Positions 48,613 through 63,329 of a stretch of DNA of 64,000 bases are shown piece after piece. Source of the stretch: Vanilla planifolia (lineage: Eukaryota > Streptophyta > Magnoliopsida > Asparagales > Orchidaceae); assembly GCA_023846275.1 (NCBI GenBank), contig CM043877.1:18148607-18212606 (forward strand), written 5' to 3'. Position 1 is the stretch's first letter. Every line of letters starts with the position of its first letter. The translations under genes and the position numbers were made by a program. The notes under the pieces are model-generated. The model was not told the DNA's origin and made no database searches. It saw only the letters and a list, made by a program, of their open reading frames with translations.

Positions 48613-51503
48613 ACTTCTATTATACCTAATTGTTGTCATATGATTTGAAATTATTTGGTTAGAAGAGACTTAGTAAATATGTGAACAAGTTCTTGTTTGG
48701 TAGGACAATATTCAAATTTTACTATGCCTTTAGCAACTTGATCTTTAATGAAATGGTATCTTACATCAATGTGCTTTGTCTTAGAATCATAATCCTAATT
48801 CTTTACAAAGGCCAAGGCACTAGTATTATCAATTCGAATGAGAATATGTGAGATATCTAAACCATAATCATAAAGTTGTTGTCTTAACCATAATACTTGG
48901 GCAACACAAATTTCGGCCACTACATACCTAGCTTCCATGGTCGATAGGGCTATGCAATATTGCTTCTAGCTTGATCATGAAATGAGACAATTTCCTAGCA
49001 ATTGACATGTACTAAAGCTACTTTTCCTTTCTATCTCAGAACTTATAAAGTCTGAATCTATATAACATATAAGATTATATGAAAGAGTACTCTTATGGTA
49101 TCATAAACCTAAGTTTATTGTACCTTTTAAATATTAAAAGATTAATTTAACCAATTTTAAATGGCTTTCCTTGGGATTTAATTGGACTCTTATACATAAG
49201 CCAACACTAAGTAATATGTTTGGTCTACTTGTAGTGAGATAGTAATGATCCAATAAGACTTCTATAAAGTTTTTTATCAATGAGTTTATCAATGGTCTAC
49301 TTTTTATGTTTCATATTTTTCATAACCAAATTTATTGAATAACTCTTCTAAGTACTTAGTTTGAGAAATAAGAACCCCATCTTTTAATTGCTTAATTTGT
49401 ATTCTTAAGAAAAAGTTCATCTTACTCATCATACTTCTCTCGAACTCTCTTGTCATTATTAAGTCACTAAAATTTTTACACATCTTTTCATTTGTGCTTC
49501 CAAAAATTATGTCATCAACTTAAACTTGTATAATCAACAAATGTTCATTTTGAAGATTTTCAAAATAATGTAGTATATGCTTTTCTTTTTCTAAAACCAC
49601 TTTAACCGAGATAATTTCTTAATCCGTGATACTATGTATAAAGAGCTTGCTTAAAGCTGTAAAGTGCATTCTTAAGCATATACATGTAATCACCATATGC
49701 ATGGGTATCAAAACTGAGGGGTTGTTCTAAATACACATCTTCTTTTGTTATTCCAAGTAAAATATATTTTTTACATCCATTTGAAATAATTCAAAATTTC
49801 TATGATAAGAATATGGTAAAAAAATGTCTAATGGTCTCTAATCTTGCAACTGGTGCAAACGACTCCTCAAAATCTATACCTTTAACTTGGTTATAACCTA
49901 TAGCAACAAGTTTAGCTTTGTTTCTAATAATCAAGTCATTTTCATCTAATTTATTTTTTAATACTCATTTGGTTCCAATTACTTGTTGATCACTAGGCCT
50001 AGAAACTAATTCCCATACTTCGTTTCTCTTATAGATGCTCTAGTCTTAATTCCTTGATTAACATCTTCTATTATTAATTTCTTTCGATGTGAATCTTGAT
50101 ATCTCTAATCTTTAAGTAATTGATGATTAATCTCTTCTCCTCCTTTTTTACTTTCATTTTTGTCTTCATCCTCTTTCAAATCTATGTTTTCTAAAGATTT
50201 TATCTCTTCATCTAAATTTTTATTGTTTATGTCTTGAATATGGTCATCAAACATTATTTGCATTGATTCCTCTACTTTTTGAGTATTTATGTTGTAAACT
50301 CTATATGCTTTTCTAAGAAAAGAATATCCTAAAAAACTTCTTACACTTGCTTTTTCATCAAACTTATTTAAGTTGGCTCTTTCATTATTAAGAATGGTAC
50401 ATTTATACTTAAAAATATGAAAGTAACTAACATTTGGTCTCTTATTTTTAAATAATTCAAAAGGAGTTTTCTTAAGTATTGGCCTTAAATTAATTCTATT
50501 TATTATATTATGAGCTGTATTAATTACCACAGTTTAAAAGTTCTTTGGTAAATTGTATTCAGCCAACATTATTCTACCCATCTCTACCAATGTTCGATTC
50601 TTTCTTTCTAATATCTTATTTTATTGAGGTTTATAAAGGCATGTAAATTGATGTCTTATTCTCTTGCTCTTACAATAATAATAAAGTTTTTATTCTTAAA
50701 TTCACTACAATTATCACTTTGAATAAAATTTAATTTAAGATTAGTTTGTCTTTCTATCTTTTTTACCAAATTAATAAAATTTTCAAATATCTAACTTTTA
50801 CTCTTAAGCAATACAACCTCAGTATATCTTAAAAAATCATCAACGATTATAAATTCGTATTTCTTTCTACCTAAACTCAAAGGTTGCATTGGTCCAAAAA
50901 GGTCTAAATAAACTATTTATAAAGATGAACCGAGTTAAGTCATTTTTTGGTTTAAAAGAAGATTTAACTTTCTTTTTTTACAAGATTTAACTTGCTTTCA
51001 AACTAGTTTTTCTGTTCAGAAAGACCACTAACTACATCTAACTTACTTACCTTCTTTAAAGGATAATAACTTACATGATCTAATGTTCTATGCTATAAAT
51101 TATTCTCAATTGAATGTGTAACAACGTATTCAATTTCACTAACTTCAAGTTGATCAAACTTAATCACATAAGTATCACCTTTTCTTCTTCAAATGATTTA
51201 TAGTTGATCATTTTTTACTATTTTGCAATATTTAATATTAAAAGTAACAAAGTGACTATTATGGCATAATTAACTAATACAAATAAAAATAAATTCTAAT
51301 CCATCAATGACAAAAATATTTGAAAGTGTAAAATAAGACATACCTATATTATCAATTTTAATTATCTTCTTATTAGAGTTGTCTCCTAATATTCCCCATC
51401 TATTTGATCCATGTTCCATTGATAGAAACTTTGATCAGTCTTTGATCATATGTATTGAGCATCCATTATCTAATTCTTAAGAGCCAGATTTTTGTTTTTT
51501 CTT
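48613..51503 (-). pseudogene. Copia pol relic, unit 2
   Basis: Same domains and same stops as the unit 1 relic, including the stop in front of VDDIIFGST. This shows the damage preceded amplification. Confidence 0.85.
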
Positions 51504-51797
51504 TATGTATTGCTGCATAAATTATAAAATTTTAACTTAGTAATCATAAAATATAACTTTTTTTTGCTTAATTAAAATTTTCTTATACATAAAATTTTTA
51601 GGTATATTATTTCTAACTTAAGAATATTTCCAATACATCATATCTCCACACCACTATATTGGAGACATCTTATATTAATGTTTTTATTTTCTAAGCTCAG
51701 GAACCCAAGCAAGCTTGGGTTGAGCATTAATGTTTACTAAATGAGCATTCATAATAATATTTTTTCTAAATTTTTAATCTTTGATAGTATGTCCTTT

Positions 51798-52474
51798 TCA
51801 ACAACAATAAAAGCTTGCAATGTTAAAAATGATTTGCATGTATTCAAAAGAAGACATATTCTTTTGGTTGAAAAAATGAACACCATGTAAGGTAATAGAA
51901 AATTTTGAAATTTTAAGAAAGTGAACTTTTGTGTTTAAACTAGTAATTTTCTCTTTCAATGAAGTATTTTTGATAATCATGAAAATTTTCTCTTTACAAA
52001 TTTGAAACATATCTATTTTCTTTTTCTCATCTTCTTTCGTGAAAAAATCTAGAAGATCAATCTTTTCTTTATAAACCATTTTAATTTTTTTGTGTACTCA
52101 TTAAAAAAGTTACAACACTAATAACTTTTATGTAATTATTTTTAAGGACATCACGAGACCAATTGCTTAAATCATCATTTGTCATGAAGCATAACATTCC
52201 TTCCTCCTTGCTATTTTAAGTTGTAGAGTGAGAATCTTCTAAAGCACTCCAAGCAGTTTGAAAGGCTTTCTTCTTCTTCATTCTCTTTTTTTCTCATCTT
52301 TTCTTTTAGTTTCTTTGTGTTGTGGACCATTTAGTCTAATACGACCGATTCTACTGCAACAATAAAATCTTGATATCTTCATCTTCTCCAATCTTTTCCT
52401 TTTAAATTCTTTTTTGAAAAACCCTTTGTCAAATGTTTTTTTGCTAAAACTCTAACATTAAAATTTACCACTTC
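51798..52474 (-). pseudogene. Gag C-terminal and coiled-coil relic, unit 2
   Basis: Identical by eye to the unit 1 region, with the same damaged zinc knuckle. Confidence 0.65.
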
Positions 52475-52778
52475 TTTAATTTTATTTGAAAAATTTTTAA
52501 TTTTTCTAAAGTTTGTATAATAAAAATTCAGTAATAATTAAAAATTTACACAAACGATTTTTAATGATTTAGCTTAAAACTAAGCATATGTCCACTCTTG
52601 GTAAAAACAAGACAAAAATAAATGTTCAATATAAGTCTTTGCCAAGAAACGAATAGACATGCCCTCAATACAATGAAACAAATAGAAAAAGCAACTGCAA
52701 TTCTACAACGAAATAAATTTGCAATAGAAGATAAGTTTTGGCAACATAAAATACAAATTAATTCAAAAAAAAAATCCA

Positions 52779-53815
52779 TGTTTGATTAAACAGGAGAGAT
52801 CTGGCCTGTATGATTTGAAGAGGAGAGATCTAGGCTATCAGACAAAGGATAAATTATGTCAAATGGCAAAATTAAAGATAGCCATTTGATCAAGTTGAAC
52901 GAGATCATGACCAATGGATGGATCAATTGACTACAGCGAATGAAGAAATAACTGTCGGATCAAATCATAAAATGGATGGTTGGAACTTTTAAGATCACAG
53001 CTTTAAAAGAGGAGGTGATCTCCTACACGCAATTGCATAATTGTGCGATAAGCATTGCTGATTTGGATGCATAAAAGAGGAGTATTTTGAGTTTATAAGC
53101 ATTCACGTGAAAGTGTTATGCAGAACAAAAATAGGGCTTGCTCCCCCTTCTGCACTAGAGAATTCATCCCCGATGTGTACTCATAATATACATCTTTACT
53201 GGTCGATCCAAATGTATAATTTTGAGTGCTACCCAACTCGATCCAAAGCCTAACCTCAATTCCGTTCAAGATTAACTATCAGCCTGAAAGGGCATGACCC
53301 AATTTTCTTGAACCAAGGCTTGCGAGTGCTTGTCTAGTCGAGCATACCTCGTGCGAGAGTTTGTAAGTTGGGATGTGGTGGAAAATTTTTTATTTGATTA
53401 TTAAAGATTTAATAAAATTAATTTTTTAATTTAATCAAGGTTTAGGAAATAAACTAACATAAGATTTTAACAAGGATAGAATTTAACAAAAAAAAAAGAT
53501 TATGGATTCAAAAATAGAATCCTATTTTGTGGCTAAATCAAAGTGATGATTGAGCATGATTTGAGATTGTTATAAAATGAGAGTACCTTTAAAATGAACA
53601 AGTTAACATTCTAAAAACTTAACAAAGCTTGTTGCAGATGTCTTCAATCCATAAACTTGCTGCACACTCTATAATGCTTTGAAGACCATTAATTTATCAT
53701 CTTTTAAGGTGCATGACTTAATCATTAGAAATTATAGTTGATTTATACTAAACAAGTGTATTAAAATAATATACTAAATATTTAAGACTTGACTCATCAA
53801 AGACAAGGGTGACCA
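52779..53815 (-). repeat. LTR of array unit 3 (proposed limits)
   Basis: Same ends as the other units; one substitution and one A-run contraction lie inside it. Confidence 0.5.
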
Positions 53816-54039
53816 AATAATCTCCCTCTTTTGATGATGACAAGACATAAATATTCAGATAAAATATAACAAGTAAAAAATATTTATGAAATGATAAAAG
53901 ATATTAAAAATAAAATATATACGCTCCCTCTTCAAGCTCCTCCTTCATGCTCCCCTTTATTATATGCTTCATCTCACTTATCTAAAAAATAACTATTCTC
54001 CCTTTTCAAAACCATCAAAAGGAAATTATAATTTATATA

Positions 54040-56930
54040 ACTTCTATTATACCTAATTGTTGTCATATGATTTGAAATTATTTGGTTAGAAGAGACTTAG
54101 TAAATATGTGAACAAGTTCTTGTTTGGTAGGACAATATTCAAATTTTACTATGCCTTTAGCAACTTGATCTTTAATGAAATGGTATCTTACATCAATGTG
54201 CTTTGTCTTAGAATCATAATCCTAATTCTTTACAAAGGCCAAGGCACTAGTATTATCAATTCGAATGAGAATATGTGAGATATCTAAACCATAATCATAA
54301 AGTTGTTGTCTTAACCATAATACTTGGGCAACACAAATTTCGGCCACTACATACCTAGCTTCCATGGTCGATAGGGCTATGCAATATTGCTTCTAGCTTG
54401 ATCATGAAATGAGACAATTTCCTAGCAATTGACATGTACTAAAGCTACTTTTCCTTTCTATCTCAGAACTTATAAAGTCTGAATCTATATAACATATAAG
54501 ATTATATGAAAGAGTACTCTTATGGTATCATAAACCTAAGTTTATTGTACCTTTTAAATATTAAAAGATTAATTTAACCAATTTTAAATGGCTTTCCTTG
54601 GGATTTAATTGGACTCTTATACATAAGCCAACACTAAGTAATATGTTTGGTCTACTTGTAGTGAGATAGTAATGATCCAATAAGACTTCTATAAAGTTTT
54701 TTATCAATGAGTTTATCAATGGTCTACTTTTTATGTTTCATATTTTTCATAACCAAATTTATTGAATAACTCTTCTAAGTACTTAGTTTGAGAAATAAGA
54801 ACCCCATCTTTTAATTGCTTAATTTGTATTCTTAAGAAAAAGTTCATCTTACTCATCATACTTCTCTCGAACTCTCTTGTCATTATTAAGTCACTAAAAT
54901 TTTTACACATCTTTTCATTTGTGCTTCCAAAAATTATGTCATCAACTTAAACTTGTATAATCAACAAATGTTCATTTTGAAGATTTTCAAAATAATGTAG
55001 TATATGCTTTTCTTTTTCTAAAACCACTTTAACCGAGATAATTTCTTAATCCGTGATACTATGTATAAAGAGCTTGCTTAAAGCTGTAAAGTGCATTCTT
55101 AAGCATATACATGTAATCACCATATGCATGGGTATCAAAACTGAGGGGTTGTTCTAAATACACATCTTCTTTTGTTATTCCAAGTAAAATATATTTTTTA
55201 CATCCATTTGAAATAATTCAAAATTTCTATGATAAGAATATGGTAAAAAAATGTCTAATGGTCTCTAATCTTGCAACTGGTGCAAACGACTCCTCAAAAT
55301 CTATACCTTTAACTTGGTTATAACCTATAGCAACAAGTTTAGCTTTGTTTCTAATAATCAAGTCATTTTCATCTAATTTATTTTTTAATACTCATTTGGT
55401 TCCAATTACTTGTTGATCACTAGGCCTAGAAACTAATTCCCATACTTCGTTTCTCTTATAGATGCTCTAGTCTTAATTCCTTGATTAACATCTTCTATTA
55501 TTAATTTCTTTCGATGTGAATCTTGATATCTCTAATCTTTAAGTAATTGATGATTAATCTCTTCTCCTCCTTTTTTACTTTCATTTTTGTCTTCATCCTC
55601 TTTCAAATCTATGTTTTCTAAAGATTTTATCTCTTCATCTAAATTTTTATTGTTTATGTCTTGAATATGGTCATCAAACATTATTTGCATTGATTCCTCT
55701 ACTTTTTGAGTATTTATGTTGTAAACTCTATATGCTTTTCTAAGAAAAGAATATCCTAAAAAACTTCTTACACTTGCTTTTTCATCAAACTTATTTAAGT
55801 TGGCTCTTTCATTATTAAGAATGGTACATTTATACTTAAAAATATGAAAGTAACTAACATTTGGTCTCTTATTTTTAAATAATTCAAAAGGAGTTTTCTT
55901 AAGTATTGGCCTTAAATTAATTCTATTTATTATATTATGAGCTGTATTAATTACCACAGTTTAAAAGTTCTTTGGTAAATTGTATTCAGCCAACATTATT
56001 CTACCCATCTCTACCAATGTTCGATTCTTTCTTTCTAATATCTTATTTTATTGAGGTTTATAAAGGCATGTAAATTGATGTCTTATTCTCTTGCTCTTAC
56101 AATAATAATAAAGTTTTTATTCTTAAATTCACTACAATTATCACTTTGAATAAAATTTAATTTAAGATTAGTTTGTCTTTCTATCTTTTTTACCAAATTA
56201 ATAAAATTTTCAAATATCTAACTTTTACTCTTAAGCAATACAACCTCAGTATATCTTAAAAAATCATCAACGATTATAAATTCGTATTTCTTTCTACCTA
56301 AACTCAAAGGTTGCATTGGTCCAAAAAGGTCTAAATAAACTATTTATAAAGATGAACCGAGTTAAGTCATTTTTTGGTTTAAAAGAAGATTTAACTTTCT
56401 TTTTTTACAAGATTTAACTTGCTTTCAAACTAGTTTTTCTGTTCAGAAAGACCACTAACTACATCTAACTTACTTACCTTCTTTAAAGGATAATAACTTA
56501 CATGATCTAATGTTCTATGCTATAAATTATTCTCAATTGAATGTGTAACAACGTATTCAATTTCACTAACTTCAAGTTGATCAAACTTAATCACATAAGT
56601 ATCACCTTTTCTTCTTCAAATGATTTATAGTTGATCATTTTTTACTATTTTGCAATATTTAATATTAAAAGTAACAAAGTGACTATTATGGCATAATTAA
56701 CTAATACAAATAAAAATAAATTCTAATCCATCAATGACAAAAATATTTGAAAGTGTAAAATAAGACATACCTATATTATCAATTTTAATTATCTTCTTAG
56801 TAGAGTTGTCTCCTAATATTCCCCATCTATTTGATCCATGTTCCATTGATAGAAACTTTGATCAGTCTTTGATCATATGTATTGAGCATCCATTATCTAA
56901 TTCTTAAGAGCCAGATTTTTGTTTTTTCTT
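54040..56930 (-). pseudogene. Copia pol relic, unit 3
   Basis: Same domains and disabling stops as unit 1. The integrase-tail open stretch is at 55532-55957. Confidence 0.85.
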
Positions 56931-57224
56931 TATGTATTGCTGCATAAATTATAAAATTTTAACTTAGTAATCATAAAATATAACTTTTTTTTGCTTAATT
57001 AAAATTTTCTTATACATAAAATTTTTAGGTATATTATTTCTAACTTAAGAATATTTCCAATACATCATATCTCCACACCACTATATTGGAGACATCTTAT
57101 ATTAATGTTTTTATTTTCTAAGCTCAGGAACCCAAGCAAGCTTGGGTTGAGCATTAATGTTTACTAAATGAGCATTCATAATAATATTTTTTCTAAATTT
57201 TTAATCTTTGATAGTATGTCCTTT

Positions 57225-57901
57225 TCAACAACAATAAAAGCTTGCAATGTTAAAAATGATTTGCATGTATTCAAAAGAAGACATATTCTTTTGGTTGAAA
57301 AAATGAACACCATGTAAGGTAATAGAAAATTTTGAAATTTTAAGAAAGTGAACTTTTGTGTTTAAACTAGTAATTTTCTCTTTCAATGAAGTATTTTTGA
57401 TAATCATGAAAATTTTCTCTTTACAAATTTGAAACATATCTATTTTCTTTTTCTCATCTTCTTTCGTGAAAAAATCTAGAAGATCAATCTTTTCTTTATA
57501 AACCATTTTAATTTTTTTGTGTACTCATTAAAAAAGTTACAACACTAATAACTTTTATGTAATTATTTTTAAGGACATCACGAGACCAATTGCTTAAATC
57601 ATCATTTGTCATGAAGCATAACATTCCTTCCTCCTTGCTATTTTAAGTTGTAGAGTGAGAATCTTCTAAAGCACTCCAAGCAGTTTGAAAGGCTTTCTTC
57701 TTCTTCATTCTCTTTTTTTCTCATCTTTTCTTTTAGTTTCTTTGTGTTGTGGACCATTTAGTCTAATACGACCGATTCTACTGCAACAATAAAATCTTGA
57801 TATCTTCATCTTCTCCAATCTTTTCCTTTTAAATTCTTTTTTGAAAAACCCTTTGTCAAATGTTTTTTTGCTAAAACTCTAACATTAAAATTTACCACTT
57901 C
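57225..57901 (-). pseudogene. Gag C-terminal and coiled-coil relic, unit 3
   Basis: Same content as in unit 1; coiled-coil open stretch at 57225-57506. Confidence 0.65.
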
Positions 57902-58205
57902 TTTAATTTTATTTGAAAAATTTTTAATTTTTCTAAAGTTTGTATAATAAAAATTCAGTAATAATTAAAAATTTACACAAACGATTTTTAATGATTTAGC
58001 TTAAAACTAAGCATATGTCCACTCTTGGTAAAAACAAGACAAAAATAAATGTTCAATATAAGTCTTTGCCAAGAAACGAATAGACATGCCCTCAATACAA
58101 TGAAACAAATAGAAAAAGCAACTGCAATTCTACAACGAAATAAATTTGCAATAGAAGATAAGTTTTGGCAACATAAAATACAAATTAATTCAAAAAAAAA
58201 ATCCA

Positions 58206-59243
58206 TGTTTGATTAAACAGGAGAGATCTGGCCTGTATGATTTGAAGAGGAGAGATCTAGGCTATCAGACAAAGGATAAATTATGTCAAATGGCAAAATT
58301 AAAGATAGCCATTTGATCAAGTTGAACGAGATCATGACCAATGGATGGATCAATTGACTACAGCGAATGAAGAAATAACTGTCGGATCAAATCATAAAAT
58401 GGATGGTTGGAACTTTTAAGATCACAGCTTTAAAAGAGGAGGTGATCTCCTACACGCAATTGCATAATTGTGCGATAAGCATTGCTGATTTGGATGCATA
58501 AAAGAGGAGTATTTTGAGTTTATAAGCATTCACGTGAAAGTGTTATGCAGAACAAAAATAGGGCTTGCTCCCCCTTCTGCACTAGAGAATTCATCCCCGA
58601 TGTGTACTCATAATATACATCTTTACTGGTCGATCCAAATGTATAATTTTGAGTGCTACCCAACTCGATCCAAAGCCTAACCTCAATTCCGTTCAAGATT
58701 AACTATCAGCCTGAAAGGGCATGACCCAATTTTCTTGAACCAAGGCTTGCGAGTGCTTGTCTAGTCGAGCATACCTCGTGCGAGAGTTTGTAAGTTGGGA
58801 TGTGGTGGAAAATTTTTTATTTGATTATTAAAGATTTAATAAAATTAATTTTTTAATTTAATCAAGGTTTAGTAAATAAACTAACATAAGATTTTAACAA
58901 GGATAGAATTTAACAAAAAAAAAAAGATTATGGATTCAAAAATAGAATCCTATTTTGTGGCTAAATCAAAGTGATGATTGAGCATGATTTGAGATTGTTA
59001 TAAAATGAGAGTACCTTTAAAATGAACAAGTTAACATTCTAAAAACTTAACAAAGCTTGTTGCAGATGTCTTCAATCCATAAACTTGCTGCACACTCTAT
59101 AATGCTTTGAAGACCATTAATTTATCATCTTTTAAGGTGCATGACTTAATCATTAGAAATTATAGTTGATTTATACTAAACAAGTGTATTAAAATAATAT
59201 ACTAAATATTTAAGACTTGACTCATCAAAGACAAGGGTGACCA
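58206..59243 (-). repeat. LTR of array unit 4 (proposed limits)
   Basis: Same TG...CA limits as in the other units. Confidence 0.5.
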
Positions 59244-59467
59244 AATAATCTCCCTCTTTTGATGATGACAAGACATAAATATTCAGATAAAATATAACAA
59301 GTAAAAAATATTTATGAAATGATAAAAGATATTAAAAATAAAATATATACGCTCCCTCTTCAAGCTCCTCCTTCATGCTCCCCTTTATTATATGCTTCAT
59401 CTCACTTATCTAAAAAATAACTATTCTCCCTTTTCAAAACCATCAAAAGGAAATTATAATTTATATA

Positions 59468-62358
59468 ACTTCTATTATACCTAATTGTTGTCATATGATT
59501 TGAAATTATTTGGTTAGAAGAGACTTAGTAAATATGTGAACAAGTTCTTGTTTGGTAGGACAATATTCAAATTTTACTATGCCTTTAGCAACTTGATCTT
59601 TAATGAAATGGTATCTTACATCAATGTGCTTTGTCTTAGAATCATAATCCTAATTCTTTACAAAGGCCAAGGCACTAGTATTATCAATTCGAATGAGAAT
59701 ATGTGAGATATCTAAACCATAATCATAAAGTTGTTGTCTTAACCATAATACTTGGGCAACACAAATTTCGGCCACTACATACCTAGCTTCCATGGTCGAT
59801 AGGGCTATGCAATATTGCTTCTAGCTTGATCATGAAATGAGACAATTTCCTAGCAATTGACATGTACTAAAGCTACTTTTCCTTTCTATCTCAGAACTTA
59901 TAAAGTCTGAATCTATATAACATATAAGATTATATGAAAGAGTACTCTTATGGTATCATAAACCTAAGTTTATTGTACCTTTTAAATATTAAAAGATTAA
60001 TTTAACCAATTTTAAATGGCTTTCCTTGGGATTTAATTGGACTCTTATACATAAGCCAACACTAAGTAATATGTTTGGTCTACTTGTAGTGAGATAGTAA
60101 TGATCCAATAAGACTTCTATAAAGTTTTTTATCAATGAGTTTATCAATGGTCTACTTTTTATGTTTCATATTTTTCATAACCAAATTTATTGAATAACTC
60201 TTCTAAGTACTTAGTTTGAGAAATAAGAACCCCATCTTTTAATTGCTTAATTTGTATTCTTAAGAAAAAGTTCATCTTACTCATCATACTTCTCTCGAAC
60301 TCTCTTGTCATTATTAAGTCACTAAAATTTTTACACATCTTTTCATTTGTGCTTCCAAAAATTATGTCATCAACTTAAACTTGTATAATCAACAAATGTT
60401 CATTTTGAAGATTTTCAAAATAATGTAGTATATGCTTTTCTTTTTCTAAAACCACTTTAACCGAGATAATTTCTTAATCCGTGATACTATGTATAAAGAG
60501 CTTGCTTAAAGCTGTAAAGTGCATTCTTAAGCATATACATGTAATCACCATATGCATGGGTATCAAAACTGAGGGGTTGTTCTAAATACACATCTTCTTT
60601 TGTTATTCCAAGTAAAATATATTTTTTACATCCATTTGAAATAATTCAAAATTTCTATGATAAGAATATGGTAAAAAAATGTCTAATGGTCTCTAATCTT
60701 GCAACTGGTGCAAACGACTCCTCAAAATCTATACCTTTAACTTGGTTATAACCTATAGCAACAAGTTTAGCTTTGTTTCTAATAATCAAGTCATTTTCAT
60801 CTAATTTATTTTTTAATACTCATTTGGTTCCAATTACTTGTTGATCACTAGGCCTAGAAACTAATTCCCATACTTCGTTTCTCTTATAGATGCTCTAGTC
60901 TTAATTCCTTGATTAACATCTTCTATTATTAATTTCTTTCGATGTGAATCTTGATATCTCTAATCTTTAAGTAATTGATGATTAATCTCTTCTCCTCCTT
61001 TTTTACTTTCATTTTTGTCTTCATCCTCTTTCAAATCTATGTTTTCTAAAGATTTTATCTCTTCATCTAAATTTTTATTGTTTATGTCTTGAATATGGTC
61101 ATCAAACATTATTTGCATTGATTCCTCTACTTTTTGAGTATTTATGTTGTAAACTCTATATGCTTTTCTAAGAAAAGAATATCCTAAAAAACTTCTTACA
61201 CTTGCTTTTTCATCAAACTTATTTAAGTTGGCTCTTTCATTATTAAGAATGGTACATTTATACTTAAAAATATGAAAGTAACTAACATTTGGTCTCTTAT
61301 TTTTAAATAATTCAAAAGGAGTTTTCTTAAGTATTGGCCTTAAATTAATTCTATTTATTATATTATGAGCTGTATTAATTACCACAGTTTAAAAGTTCTT
61401 TGGTAAATTGTATTCAGCCAACATTATTCTACCCATCTCTACCAATGTTCGATTCTTTCTTTCTAATATCTTATTTTATTGAGGTTTATAAAGGCATGTA
61501 AATTGATGTCTTATTCTCTTGCTCTTACAATAATAATAAAGTTTTTATTCTTAAATTCACTACAATTATCACTTTGAATAAAATTTAATTTAAGATTAGT
61601 TTGTCTTTCTATCTTTTTTACCAAATTAATAAAATTTTCAAATATCTAACTTTTACTCTTAAGCAATACAACCTCAGTATATCTTAAAAAATCATCAACG
61701 ATTATAAATTCGTATTTCTTTCTACCTAAACTCAAAGGTTGCATTGGTCCAAAAAGGTCTAAATAAACTATTTATAAAGATGAACCGAGTTAAGTCATTT
61801 TTTGGTTTAAAAGAAGATTTAACTTTCTTTTTTTACAAGATTTAACTTGCTTTCAAACTAGTTTTTCTGTTCAGAAAGACCACTAACTACATCTAACTTA
61901 CTTACCTTCTTTAAAGGATAATAACTTACATGATCTAATGTTCTATGCTATAAATTATTCTCAATTGAATGTGTAACAACGTATTCAATTTCACTAACTT
62001 CAAGTTGATCAAACTTAATCACATAAGTATCACCTTTTCTTCTTCAAATGATTTATAGTTGATCATTTTTTACTATTTTGCAATATTTAATATTAAAAGT
62101 AACAAAGTGACTATTATGGCATAATTAACTAATACAAATAAAAATAAATTCTAATCCATCAATGACAAAAATATTTGAAAGTGTAAAATAAGACATACCT
62201 ATATTATCAATTTTAATTATCTTCTTATTAGAGTTGTCTCCTAATATTCCCCATCTATTTGATCCATGTTCCATTGATAGAAACTTTGATCAGTCTTTGA
62301 TCATATGTATTGAGCATCCATTATCTAATTCTTAAGAGCCAGATTTTTGTTTTTTCTT
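59468..62358 (-). pseudogene. Copia pol relic, unit 4
   Basis: Same domains and stops as in unit 1; integrase-tail open stretch at 60960-61385. Confidence 0.85.
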
Positions 62359-62652
62359 TATGTATTGCTGCATAAATTATAAAATTTTAACTTAGTAATC
62401 ATAAAATATAACTTTTTTTTGCTTAATTAAAATTTTCTTATACATAAAATTTTTAGGTATATTATTTCTAACTTAAGAATATTTCCAATACATCATATCT
62501 CCACACCACTATATTGGAGACATCTTATATTAATGTTTTTATTTTCTAAGCTCAGGAACCCAAGCAAGCTTGGGTTGAGCATTAATGTTTACTAAATGAG
62601 CATTCATAATAATATTTTTTCTAAATTTTTAATCTTTGATAGTATGTCCTTT

Positions 62653-63329
62653 TCAACAACAATAAAAGCTTGCAATGTTAAAAATGATTTGCATGTATTC
62701 AAAAGAAGACATATTCTTTTGGTTGAAAAAATGAACACCATGTAAGGTAATAGAAAATTTTGAAATTTTAAGAAAGTGAACTTTTGTGTTTAAACTAGTA
62801 ATTTTCTCTTTCAATGAAGTATTTTTGATAATCATGAAAATTTTCTCTTTACAAATTTGAAACATATCTATTTTCTTTTTCTCATCTTCTTTCGTGAAAA
62901 AATCTAGAAGATCAATCTTTTCTTTATAAACCATTTTAATTTTTTTGTGTACTCATTAAAAAAGTTACAACACTAATAACTTTTATGTAATTATTTTTAA
63001 GGACATCACGAGACCAATTGCTTAAATCATCATTTGTCATGAAGCATAACATTCCTTCCTCCTTGCTATTTTAAGTTGTAGAGTGAGAATCTTCTAAAGC
63101 ACTCCAAGCAGTTTGAAAGGCTTTCTTCTTCTTCATTCTCTTTTTTTCTCATCTTTTCTTTTAGTTTCTTTGTGTTGTGGACCATTTAGTCTAATACGAC
63201 CGATTCTACTGCAACAATAAAATCTTGATATCTTCATCTTCTCCAATCTTTTCCTTTTAAATTCTTTTTTGAAAAACCCTTTGTCAAATGTTTTTTTGCT
63301 AAAACTCTAACATTAAAATTTACCACTTC
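62653..63329 (-). pseudogene. Gag C-terminal and coiled-coil relic, unit 4
   Basis: Same content as in unit 1. Confidence 0.65.

Larger units (their letters stand above)
47047..52474 (-). mobile_element. Array unit 2 (5428 bp)
   Basis: Head-to-tail repeat of unit 1, with identical order and the same stops. Sub-parts: flank-derived 47047-47350; LTR about 47351-48388; pol relic about 48613-51503, including a 141-codon open stretch at 50105-50530; gag-end/coiled-coil relic about 51798-52474. It matches units 4 and 5 without a difference that I noticed. Confidence 0.85.
52475..57901 (-). mobile_element. Array unit 3 (5427 bp, carries private variants)
   Basis: Same structure as unit 2. It is the only internal unit in which I noticed differences: TTTAGGAAAT instead of TTTAGTAAAT at 53446, an A-run near 53488 shorter by one base (which explains the 5427-bp length), and CTTAGTAGAG instead of CTTATTAGAG at 56800. 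Private variants argue that at least this unit is a separate physical copy. Confidence 0.85.
57902..63329 (-). mobile_element. Array unit 4 (5428 bp)
   Basis: Same structure as unit 2 and without the unit 3 variants. LTR about 58206-59243, pol relic about 59468-62358, gag-end relic about 62653-63329. Confidence 0.85.
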
